DNA from: Candidatus Accumulibacter vicinus | Lineage (GTDB): Bacteria; Pseudomonadota; Gammaproteobacteria; Burkholderiales; Rhodocyclaceae | Reading direction: 5' to 3' | DNA: 8,317 nt | NCBI GenBank assembly: GCA_002425405.1 | Contig: DIME01000070.1 | Coordinates: 1-8,317 of the forward strand | Shown: positions 1-6,216 of the stretch, piece by piece | Position numbering within the stretch: position 1 is the stretch's first letter | Layout of the letters: each line of letters begins with the position of its first letter | The notes under the pieces: model-generated | What the model saw: the letters and a program-made list of their open reading frames with translations, nothing else | The model's database searches: none | Told to the model about the DNA's origin: nothing | Translations under genes and position numbers: made by a program

Positions 1-1
1 A

Positions 2-619
2 CGCTTCGCCCAACTCGCCGAGGCCCCCGCGGCTCCGCTGCCGCGACCGCTGCCGTCGCCACGACTGACTTCAAGCAGCGAACAAGGTGCCACTACCCTG
101 GCCGAACTCGCCCTCGAGCTCCCCGAAAAGCTGGCGGTCTTCTGCCCCGGCGCTGAATACGGCCCGGCCAAGCGCTGGCCGGCAAAGCATTTCGCCACCC
201 TCGCCAATCTGCTGGCCGATCAGGGCTACGCAGTCTGGCTGCTCGGTTCACAGAAAGACCGGACGATCGCCGACCAGATCGTCAACTACACCGACCTGAC
301 CAGGCGACCCCACAACCTCTGCGGTGCCACCACCCTGACCCAGGCCATCGATCTGCTGGCTGCTGCAGCGTTTGTCGTCTGCAACGATTCGGGCCTGATG
401 CACGTCGCCGCCGCCCTCGGTCGACCGCTGGTTGCCCTCTATGGCTCCTCATCGCCCGGCTTCACCCCACCGCTTTCGGGGCAGGCGAAGGTCATCAGCC
501 TGGATCTCGACTGCAGCCCCTGCTTCCAGCGCAGCTGTCCACTGGGCCATTTCGACTGCCTGAACAAGCTCGACCCGCAGCGTGTTCTCGACGCCTGCCC
601 AACCAAGGCACTTGCATGA
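2..619 (+). CDS. waaF: ADP-heptose:LPS heptosyltransferase II, 3' part
   Basis: The 5' end lies outside the window; 205 C-terminal residues of a family usually about 340-350 long are present. WaaF is a GT9 glycosyltransferase that adds the second L-glycero-D-manno-heptose to the LPS inner core at the cytoplasmic face of the inner membrane. Visible marks are the nucleotide-sugar binding segment CPGAEYGPAKRWPAKHFA (window residues 48-65), the donor-site segment NDSGLMHVAAALGRP (128-142), the YGSSSPGFTPPL loop (147-158), and a C-terminal four-cysteine cluster CSPCFQRSC...C (171-186), which I recall from many bacterial WaaF proteins. Residues 8-30 form a Pro/Ser-rich stretch, probably the linker between the two Rossmann domains. 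The TGA stop overlaps the ATG of the next gene (ATGA), which suggests coupled translation. The identification is firm; WaaC, the other GT9 heptosyltransferase, normally lacks the cysteine cluster. Confidence 0.92.
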   Translation, partial: RFAQLAEAPAAPLPRPLPSPRLTSSSEQGATTLAELALELPEKLAVFCPGAEYGPAKRWPAKHFATLANLLADQGYAVWLLGSQKDRTIADQIVNYTDLTRRPHNLCGATTLTQAIDLLAAAAFVVCNDSGLMHVAAALGRPLVALYGSSSPGFTPPLSGQAKVISLDLDCSPCFQRSCPLGHFDCLNKLDPQRVLDACPTKALA

Positions 620-1065
620 TCATCATTTTTGCCACCCCTGAGGACGTCGAAACCGCCTTCTACGAAGCCATCGCACGTGCCGATCTGGTCGCCCTGATGA
701 GCGTCTGGGCCGATGATGAAGAAATCGTCTGCATCCACCCGACCGGCCAGCGTCTGACCGGTGCCGATGCGATCCGCGAAAGCTGGCGCAGCATTTTCGC
801 CAACAACCCGCGCCTGATGGTGCGCCTGTCGCGCGGCGTTCGCTGGAACGGCATGCTCCTGTCGGTGCACAATGTCGTCGAAACGCTCTACATCGGTGAA
901 GAACGCAAACCGCACGGGCCGATGCTGGCGACCAATGTTTTCCAGCGCGGTGCGAATGGCTGGCGCCTGCTTTCGCACCACTCATCGACCGCAGCCGACC
1001 GGAACCTGGCGAACAGCGACAGCGCCGACGAAGGCAGCACGAAAACACCGCGGACACTGCATTGA
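616..1065 (+). CDS. NTF2/SnoaL-like (DUF4440-type) small protein
   Basis: This 149-residue protein has the look of the NTF2-like/SnoaL superfamily (ketosteroid-isomerase-like cone fold). An N-terminal helix (ATPEDVETAFYEAIARAD) leads to a LMSVWADDEEIVCIHPTG segment (28-45), then LTGADAIRESWRSIF (48-62) and later strands ending in FQRGANGWRLLSHHSS (109-124). This W-x-D-D ... HP.G ... G...I..SW pattern is typical of small proteobacterial proteins annotated as nuclear transport factor 2 family. No substrate or reaction can be deduced. The last 25 or so residues are polar (Asn, Ser, Asp, Thr) and probably disordered. The ATG overlaps the waaF stop by four bases, with AAGG at 605-608 seven bases upstream as a ribosome site. 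Its TGA in turn overlaps the TTG start of the next gene. The position suggests co-expression with waaF and yheT, but no functional link is known to me. Confidence 0.85.
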   Translation: MIIIFATPEDVETAFYEAIARADLVALMSVWADDEEIVCIHPTGQRLTGADAIRESWRSIFANNPRLMVRLSRGVRWNGMLLSVHNVVETLYIGEERKPHGPMLATNVFQRGANGWRLLSHHSSTAADRNLANSDSADEGSTKTPRTLH

Positions 1066-2027
1066 GTTCCTACCGTGCGCCAGGCTGGCTACCCGGCGGC
1101 CACGCCCAGACCCTCTACCCCCTGCTGATCCGACCCGACCCCCTGCCCTACCACCGGCAACGCTGGGAGACGCCGGATGGCGACTTCATCGACCTCGACT
1201 GGAACCTTGCGCCATCGTCCTTCCCGGAGGGTCGACCCTTGCTGGTGCTTTTTCATGGTCTGGAAGGCAGTTCCGGCAGTCACTACGCAAGCACCCTGAT
1301 GCACGCCGTCACGGTCATTGGCTGGGCAGGCGTGGTGGTGAATTTCCGGGGATGTTCGGGCGAAAGCAATCGCCTGCCACGCGCCTACCACTCCGGCGAC
1401 AGCGACGAGATCGACTGGATCCTGCGACGTCTGCAAGCGTTTTTTCCAGATTACCCACGCTACGCGGTTGGCGTTTCGCTGGGCGGCAACGCCCTGCTGA
1501 AATGGCTCGGCGAACGCGGGACGGCGGCCACCGATACCCTGCAGGCGGCCGCCGCGATCAGTGCACCGTTCGACCTCGCCGCTTGCGGTCACGCCCTGGC
1601 CAGAGGATTCAACCGCCTCTACACCCGGCACTTCCTGCGCACTCTCAAGCGTCATGCCGCCGACAAACTGGGCCGCTATCCCGACCTGTTTGACGAACGG
1701 CGGATGCGCGCGGCCCGCAATCTCCATGAATTCGACGAAATCGTCACGGCACCGCTGCACGGTTTTGCCGGTGCCGACGACTATTGGCGAAGGGCGTCGA
1801 GCAAACCCTGGCTGCCCGGCATCCGGCTGCCAACGCTGCTGCTCAATGCCCAGAACGACCCCTTCCTGCCGGCACCGGCGCTCCCCACTGTCGACCAGGT
1901 CGCGGCCAGCGTGCAGCTTGAATTCCCGCGTCAGGGCGGCCATGTGGGTTTCGTCACCGGTCGCCTGCCGGGGCGACTCGACTGGCTGCCACAGCGCATT
2001 CTTGACTATTTTCAGCATGAGGTTTGA
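1062..2027 (+). CDS. YheT-family alpha/beta-hydrolase
   Basis: This 321-residue protein matches the YheT/EMB8 branch of the alpha/beta-hydrolase fold, putative esterases of unknown physiological substrate. The N-terminus carries the family mark PGWLPGGHAQTLYP (7-20). The oxyanion-side segment HGLEGSSGSHY lies at 65-75, followed by NFRGCSGESNRLPRAYHSGD (94-113). The nucleophile elbow GVSLGGN places Ser139. Asp266 (QNDPF) and His294 (QGGHVGFV) complete a plausible Ser-Asp-His triad, and the spacing fits the family. Length is normal. No ATG or GTG is usable near the N-terminus; the best start is TTG at 1062, overlapping the upstream TGA as TTGA, with only a weak GGA at 1052-1054. Translation probably depends on ribosomes finishing the previous gene. 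The stop at 2025-2027 is one base before the next start. Family assignment is firm; the substrate is unknown. Confidence 0.9.
   Translation: MSSYRAPGWLPGGHAQTLYPLLIRPDPLPYHRQRWETPDGDFIDLDWNLAPSSFPEGRPLLVLFHGLEGSSGSHYASTLMHAVTVIGWAGVVVNFRGCSGESNRLPRAYHSGDSDEIDWILRRLQAFFPDYPRYAVGVSLGGNALLKWLGERGTAATDTLQAAAAISAPFDLAACGHALARGFNRLYTRHFLRTLKRHAADKLGRYPDLFDERRMRAARNLHEFDEIVTAPLHGFAGADDYWRRASSKPWLPGIRLPTLLLNAQNDPFLPAPALPTVDQVAASVQLEFPRQGGHVGFVTGRLPGRLDWLPQRILDYFQHEV
2018..2022 (+). promoter_or_regulatory. Ribosome binding site deciding the phosphohexomutase start
   Basis: TGAGG at 2018-2022 sits six bases before ATG 2029. The alternative in-frame ATG at 2017 has no such site upstream and would add only MRFD, so the downstream ATG is preferred. 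The site lies within the last codons of the YheT gene. Confidence 0.6.
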
Positions 2028-2028
2028 C

Positions 2029-3408
2029 ATGCCTACTCCCCTGCCCGCCGAAATCTTCAAGGCCTACGACATTCGCGGTATCGTCGGCAAGACCCTGACC
2101 GCGGACATTGTCCGGCGCATCGGCCATGGCCTCGGTTCGTTGGCCGTCGAGCGCGGCCAACGCGCGATTGCGGTGGGCCGTGATGGACGCCTGTCCGGAC
2201 CGGAACTATCGGCAGCACTGATGGAAGGCATCTGCATGGCCGGCGTCGACAGCATCGACGTCGGCTGCGTGCCGACGCCGGTGGTCTACTTTGCAGCGCA
2301 TGAACTCGGTTGCCAGAGTTGCGTGGCCGTCACCGGCAGCCATAATCCGCCCGATTATAACGGTCTGAAAATGGTCATCGGCGGTGAGACCCTGGCCGGC
2401 GAAACCATCCAGGAGATCCGGCAACGTGTCGACGCCGGCCGGCTCAAGCACGCGGCTGGCCAGTCCCGCAGTGCCGACGTTCGCCCCGCCTACCTCGCGC
2501 GCATCACCGGCGATGTTCGCCTGGCACGTCCGCTGAAGATCGTCATCGACTGTGGCAACGGCGTCGCCGGAGGCATCGCCCCGCAGCTCTTTCGCGCACT
2601 GGGTTGTGAGCTGGTCGAACTGTTCTGTGAGGTGGATGGGCATTTTCCGAACCACCACCCCGACCCGTCGAAGCCCGAGAACCTTCGGGACCTCATCGAA
2701 GCGCTCGGCCGCAGCGGCGCCGAACTTGGACTCGCTTTCGACGGCGATGGTGACCGCCTCGGCGTCGTCACCCGCGACGGCGAGATCATCTACCCCGATC
2801 GCCAACTGATGCTCTTTGCCGCCGACGTGCTCGGCCGCTGCCCAGGACAGGCGATCATCTACGATGTCAAATGCACGCGCCGGCTGGCGCCATGGATCCG
2901 CCAGCATGGCGGCGAGCCGCTGATGTGGAAAACCGGACACGCGCTGGTCAAAGCCAAACTCAAGGAAACCGGTGCGCCGCTGGCCGGCGAAATGAGCGGC
3001 CACATGTTCTTCAAGGAACGCTGGTTCGGCTTTGACGATGGTCTCTACGCCGGTGCCCGACTGCTCGAGATCCTCGCCCGTGCAGTCGATGCCAACACCG
3101 TCCTGAAGGCTCTGCCCGACAGCAGCTCGACGCCGGAACTGAACATCGCCATGCAGGAAGGCGAGCCCCTGGCTCTGATCGACGAACTGCGGCGGCAGGC
3201 ACACTTCGAGGGTGCACGCGAGATCATCACCATCGATGGCCTGCGCGTCGAATATGCCGATGGCTTCGGACTGGCGCGGCCGTCGAATACCACACCGGTG
3301 GTCGTGCTCCGTTTCGAAGCCGACGACAACGAAGCTCTGGCACGTATTCAGAGTGATTTTCGCCGCGTCCTCAATACCACCCGCCCCGGCCTGGTGCTGC
3401 CGTTCTGA
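2029..3408 (+). CDS. Phosphomannomutase/phosphoglucomutase (AlgC/ManB type)
   Basis: This 459-residue alpha-D-phosphohexomutase interconverts hexose 6-phosphate and hexose 1-phosphate (mannose and/or glucose), feeding GDP-mannose or UDP-glucose synthesis for LPS, exopolysaccharide or glycogen in the cytoplasm. All four active-site loops are visible: the phosphoserine loop VTGSHNPPDYNG (101-112, Ser104), the metal loop DGDGDR (238-243), the sugar-specificity loop GEMSGHMFF (320-328) and the phosphate-binding loop RPSNTTPVVV (417-426). The N-terminus IFKAYDIRG (9-17) is typical of bacterial PMM/PGM proteins such as Pseudomonas AlgC, and the length agrees. The phosphoserine loop reads TGSHNP where many members read TASHNP, as AlgC-type enzymes do. 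The reading frame stays open upstream into the YheT gene, but family homology begins only here. Dual PMM/PGM specificity is inferred from the AlgC likeness; the symbol is left open because algC, manB and pgm cannot be told apart from sequence alone. Confidence 0.95.
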   Translation: MPTPLPAEIFKAYDIRGIVGKTLTADIVRRIGHGLGSLAVERGQRAIAVGRDGRLSGPELSAALMEGICMAGVDSIDVGCVPTPVVYFAAHELGCQSCVAVTGSHNPPDYNGLKMVIGGETLAGETIQEIRQRVDAGRLKHAAGQSRSADVRPAYLARITGDVRLARPLKIVIDCGNGVAGGIAPQLFRALGCELVELFCEVDGHFPNHHPDPSKPENLRDLIEALGRSGAELGLAFDGDGDRLGVVTRDGEIIYPDRQLMLFAADVLGRCPGQAIIYDVKCTRRLAPWIRQHGGEPLMWKTGHALVKAKLKETGAPLAGEMSGHMFFKERWFGFDDGLYAGARLLEILARAVDANTVLKALPDSSSTPELNIAMQEGEPLALIDELRRQAHFEGAREIITIDGLRVEYADGFGLARPSNTTPVVVLRFEADDNEALARIQSDFRRVLNTTRPGLVLPF

Positions 3409-3421
3409 TGCGCATGCCCCG

Positions 3422-4669
3422 ATGACAGACGATCCATCCCTCAAGAACGCCTTTCTGTTCCGGCAGCCGATCCTCAACCGGGAGCAGGAACTTGCCGGCT
3501 ACCAGCTATCGTTCCGAAGCAGTGCCGCGACGACCGACTCCCCCGCCGGTGCGGCTGCCGCGCTGTGTGCAGCCTATTCCGAACTGGGCATGCAGAGTGC
3601 GCTCGGTCACCGTTGTGCATTCATCGGCATCGACACCGAATTTCTGCAACAGGAGGCCATCGAATTGCTGCCGCCGGCCGGCGTGGTCCTCGAACTGTTG
3701 CTCGACGGCGTCGCCAACTGGGCAACGCTAACGCGTTGCCAGAGCCTGCGCGCGCGTGGCTATACGCTGGCACTGCCCGACTACCGCGGCATCGACGACC
3801 GCAGTCGACCGCTGTTGCCGATGGTCGGAGTCATCAAGATCGACGTTGACACTGCCGACACAGGCCAGCTCCGGGATCTCGCCGGCTCGCTGCGCAAGCT
3901 GCCGATCAGGCTGCTGGCGCAGGGTATTGGCAATAGCGCACAGCTGGAGCATTGCCGTGGCCTCGGCTTTGAACTATTTCAGGGCCGCTACTTCGCGCAG
4001 GCCGAAATCGTCAGTGGTCGCCGCCTCTCGGCCTCGCAGGCGGCACTGATTCGCCTGGTCAACCTCGTCGGGCGTGATGTCGAGACCGCACTGATCGAGG
4101 ATGCCTTCAAGCACGAGCCCGCGCTGACGCTCAACCTGCTGCGGGTGGTCAACTCGGTCGGATGTCGCGGTAGCCGCCTCGCGCAGCCGGTGACCTCGCT
4201 GCGGCATGCGATTACCCTGTTCGGACGCCGCCAGTTGCAGCGCTGGTTGTCGCTGCTGCTGCTGGCCCCCGGCCACGCGGCCGACCCTTCCCGCTCACCC
4301 CTGCTGCAAGTGGCCGCCCTGCGCGGCCGGATGATGGAGTTGTTGATCGAGCTTGTTCCCCCAGGCAATTACCGACACTTGAGCGAACTGGCTTTCCTCA
4401 CCGGCATCCTGTCGATGATGCCGGTTGCGCTCGGTCTGCCGATCGAGGAAATCCTCGAACAGATTGCCGTTGAACGTGCCGTGCGCAATGCCCTCTGCGA
4501 GCATGGCGGTCTGCTCGGAAACATCCTGGCCCTGCTCGAATGCTTCGACAACGACGATGCGCCGGGCTGTGACCGATTGCTGTCAACCCTGCCCGGCCAT
4601 TTCGACCATCACACCCTGAATACCTGCCTGAGCGTCGCGCTGCGCTGGTTGAACGGCGGCAGCGAGTAG
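3422..4669 (+). CDS. HDOD-domain signalling protein with degenerate EAL domain (YuxH/COG3434-like)
   Basis: This 415-residue protein has an N-terminal EAL-like domain (about 8-200) and a C-terminal HDOD domain (about 205-410), the order seen in YuxH-type proteins. The opening FLFRQPILNREQELAGYQLS (11-30) is the family's usual start. Active EAL enzymes hydrolyse c-di-GMP, but here most catalytic positions are changed: the EAL/ELL glutamate is Gln28, the Asn strand reads FIGID (67-71), the DDFG motif reads PDYRG (119-123), and the late Glu is Gln167 (LAQGIG). IKID (138-141), Glu91 and the FQG turn (186-188) remain. The HDOD part shows FKHEPALTLNLLRVVNS (229-245) and VTSLRHAITLFGRRQLQRWL (257-276). 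The likely role is a regulatory adaptor that may or may not still bind c-di-GMP. It starts 13 bases after the mutase with no Shine-Dalgarno sequence visible. Its TAG is one base from the opposing Nudix stop. Confidence 0.9.
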   Translation: MTDDPSLKNAFLFRQPILNREQELAGYQLSFRSSAATTDSPAGAAAALCAAYSELGMQSALGHRCAFIGIDTEFLQQEAIELLPPAGVVLELLLDGVANWATLTRCQSLRARGYTLALPDYRGIDDRSRPLLPMVGVIKIDVDTADTGQLRDLAGSLRKLPIRLLAQGIGNSAQLEHCRGLGFELFQGRYFAQAEIVSGRRLSASQAALIRLVNLVGRDVETALIEDAFKHEPALTLNLLRVVNSVGCRGSRLAQPVTSLRHAITLFGRRQLQRWLSLLLLAPGHAADPSRSPLLQVAALRGRMMELLIELVPPGNYRHLSELAFLTGILSMMPVALGLPIEEILEQIAVERAVRNALCEHGGLLGNILALLECFDNDDAPGCDRLLSTLPGHFDHHTLNTCLSVALRWLNGGSE

Positions 4670-4670
4670 A

Positions 4671-5159
4671 TCATCCGACCCTTCGCTGAGCCAGCCAGTC
4701 GCTGACCGCCAGGCCGGTCCCAAAGTCCCAGGCCTTGAGCTTTTCAGGAGCGATCAGCCGGAACTCGGCAAGTTCGTCGTTGAGCCGGATCTCGCCATCA
4801 GCGAGTACATGGTAGGCAATGATCACTTCGTGTTTGCGCGCAAACGGATAGACGCCAATCAGCGTGACCGCCGTGGCGTCGAGGCCGAGTTCTTCCTTGA
4901 CCTCGCGCGCGACGCCGGCAGCCGGCGCTTCGTCGCGCTCGAGAAAACCCGTGATCAGGCCGAAAGCGCCGGCCGTCCAGGCGTGGTTGCGCGCCAGCAC
5001 GATGTGCTCCCGGTATTCGACCAGCGCGGCCAGCACCGGTGCCGGGTTGTCCCAATGAACGAAACCGCAGTCGGCACGGCAATGGCGCCGCGGCAAACCG
5101 CCGACTGCTCGCATCTCCAGCCCGGCACCGCAGAGCGGACAGAAACGCCAGGTGCTCAA
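4671..5159 (-). CDS. Nudix hydrolase with N-terminal zinc ribbon
   Basis: This 162-residue protein begins with a four-cysteine zinc ribbon (CPLCG at 7-11, then Cys27 and Cys31) followed by a Nudix domain. The Nudix box is complete at 71-93: Gly71, Glu77, then REVKEELG (85-92), which gives the metal-binding glutamates. The family cleaves nucleoside diphosphates linked to another group; candidates include ADP-ribose, NADH and dinucleotides. The zinc ribbon resembles NudC (NADH pyrophosphatase), but the protein is shorter and I do not see NudC's SQPWPFPxS signature after the box; the segment there reads GVYPFARKHEVIIAYHV. I therefore leave the substrate open. The reading frame stays open into the upstream gene, but homology begins at TTG 5159, which overlaps the aldolase TGA (TTGA) and has GGAG five bases upstream. 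It is probably co-translated with the aldolase. Confidence 0.9.
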   Translation of the reverse strand: MSTWRFCPLCGAGLEMRAVGGLPRRHCRADCGFVHWDNPAPVLAALVEYREHIVLARNHAWTAGAFGLITGFLERDEAPAAGVAREVKEELGLDATAVTLIGVYPFARKHEVIIAYHVLADGEIRLNDELAEFRLIAPEKLKAWDFGTGLAVSDWLAQRRVG

Positions 5160-6190
5160 ACGGACTCCGCGGCCAATTCGCGGATGTCGGCGAGCAGACG
5201 ATCGACGGTTTCCGGCGCGGTATCCCAGCCACACATGAAACGCGCGCCGCCGGCGGCGATGAAGTTGTAAAACAACCAGCCGCGCGCGCGCAGGCCGGCC
5301 TCGATACGGCCGGGCAGGCGTACAAAGACACCGTTGGCCTGCACCGGGAACAGCGCCGGCAGGCCGGTGCCTTCGGCCAGACCGGCCGCCAGACGCCGCG
5401 CCATGGCATTGGCGTGCGCGGCGTGCCGCAACCAGGCACCGTTTTCGAGGATTCCGAGCCAGGGAGCCGAAAGGAAGCGCATCTTCGACGCCAGTTGGCC
5501 GGCCTGTTTGCAGCGATAGGAAAAATCGTCCGACAGCTTGCGGTCGAAAAAGACGACGGCCTCGCCGACCGGCAGGCCCATCTTGGTGCCGCCAAAGCAC
5601 AGCACATCGACGCCGGCCCGCCAGCTCACTTCCGCCGGACTCAGGCCGAGACCGGCGACGGCATTGGCAAAGCGGGCGCCGTCCATGTGCACGCGCAGGC
5701 CATACGCGCGTGCCGTATCGGCGATCGCCTGCAGTTCGTCGGGACGATACACGGTGCCGACCTCGGTCGCCTGCGTCAGGGTCACCACCTTCGGCTTGGG
5801 ATAGTGGATGTCACTGCGCCGGGTCACGACTTGGACAATCGCCTCCGGCGTCAGCTTGCCCTGCTCGCCGGCCACCGCCAACAGCGTGGCACCATTGGAG
5901 AAGAACTGCGGCGCCCCACATTCGTCGGTGTCAACATGCGCCAGTTGATGGCAGATCACGCTGTGGTAAGGCTGGCACAGTGCCGCCAGCGCGAGCGAGT
6001 TGGCCGCCGTCCCGTTGAAGACGAAGTACACGTCGCAGTCGGTCTCGAACAATTCGCGCAAACGATCGGCCACACGCAAGGTCCACTCGTCGTCGCCATA
6101 CGAACGGACATGCCCGTCGTTGGCCGCCAGTAGCGCGGCGAGAGCCTCCGGACAAATGCCGGCGTAGTTGTCACTGGCAAAGTGCTGCAT
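5156..6190 (-). CDS. ltaE: Low-specificity L-threonine aldolase (PLP enzyme)
   Basis: This 344-residue, PLP-dependent fold-type-I enzyme cleaves L-threonine and L-allo-threonine to glycine and acetaldehyde in the cytoplasm. It closely resembles the Pseudomonas putida type of about 346 residues, with the same opening (QHFASDNYAGICPEA) and the same internal blocks: FNGTAANSLALAALC (58-72), AHVDTDECGAPQFFSNG (84-100) and YPKPKVVTLTQATEVGTVYR (130-149). VHMDGARF (167-174) supplies the PLP-ring Asp170. CFGGTKMGLP (198-207) carries the Schiff-base Lys203. The C-terminal block is GGARFMCGWDT. An earlier in-frame ATG at 6220 would add ten residues (MNANHGRSPA) unlike the family and lacks a close ribosome site, whereas ATG 6190 has GGAG seven bases upstream. 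The stop overlaps the Nudix TTG start. The gene follows vapC by 26 bases. Confidence 0.93.
   Translation of the reverse strand: MQHFASDNYAGICPEALAALLAANDGHVRSYGDDEWTLRVADRLRELFETDCDVYFVFNGTAANSLALAALCQPYHSVICHQLAHVDTDECGAPQFFSNGATLLAVAGEQGKLTPEAIVQVVTRRSDIHYPKPKVVTLTQATEVGTVYRPDELQAIADTARAYGLRVHMDGARFANAVAGLGLSPAEVSWRAGVDVLCFGGTKMGLPVGEAVVFFDRKLSDDFSYRCKQAGQLASKMRFLSAPWLGILENGAWLRHAAHANAMARRLAAGLAEGTGLPALFPVQANGVFVRLPGRIEAGLRARGWLFYNFIAAGGARFMCGWDTAPETVDRLLADIRELAAESV
5165..5168 (-). promoter_or_regulatory. Ribosome binding site supporting the TTG start of the Nudix gene
   Basis: On the minus strand GGAG (5168-5165) lies five bases upstream of TTG 5159, within the last codons of the aldolase. 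No ATG or GTG start lies nearby in this frame, and the zinc-ribbon cysteines begin six residues later, so the TTG is the best start. Confidence 0.6.
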
Positions 6191-6197
6191 CGCCGGG

Positions 6198-6201
6198 CTC
6201 C
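6198..6201 (-). promoter_or_regulatory. Ribosome binding site deciding the threonine aldolase start
   Basis: On the minus strand GGAG (6201-6198) is followed by seven bases and ATG 6190. The rival ATG at 6220, which overlaps the vapC stop as ATGA, has its nearest purine run (AGGGAA) about eleven bases away. This favours 6190. Confidence 0.55.
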
Positions 6202-6216
6202 GTCCATGGTTGGCAT

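Noticed and set aside
439..981. Minus-strand frame of 180 codons opposite waaF and the NTF2-like gene.
   Set aside because: Antisense shadow spanning two real genes, with no motif or ribosome site.
872..1693. Plus-strand frame of 273 codons overlapping the NTF2-like gene and the YheT hydrolase.
   Set aside because: Arg/Pro-rich translation out of frame with two recognised families; no homology seen.
1561..2028. Upstream extension of the phosphohexomutase frame, which would give a 615-residue protein.
   Set aside because: The extension is an out-of-frame reading of the YheT gene; the mutase family starts at about residue MPTPLPAEIFKAYDIRG, and a TGAGG site precedes ATG 2029.
1089..2060. Minus-strand open frame of 323 codons opposite the YheT hydrolase.
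   Set aside because: Shadow of a real gene; no motif and no ribosome site worth noting.
2206..3477. Long minus-strand open frame (423 codons) opposite the phosphohexomutase.
   Set aside because: It lies wholly antisense to a gene with all expected family motifs, shows no recognisable domain, and is the kind of open shadow frame common in GC-rich DNA.
4640..4700. Bidirectional terminator between the convergent genes.
   Set aside because: No stem-loop followed by a T run on either strand was seen.
5160..5600. N-terminal extension of the Nudix frame into the aldolase gene, which would give a 309-residue protein.
   Set aside because: The extra 147 codons are an out-of-frame reading of the aldolase with no domain; family homology begins at the TTG at 5159 with a good ribosome site.
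5039..6133. Plus-strand open frame of 364 codons opposite the threonine aldolase.
   Set aside because: Low-complexity Arg/Gly/Ala-rich translation without motifs, antisense to a clearly conserved enzyme.
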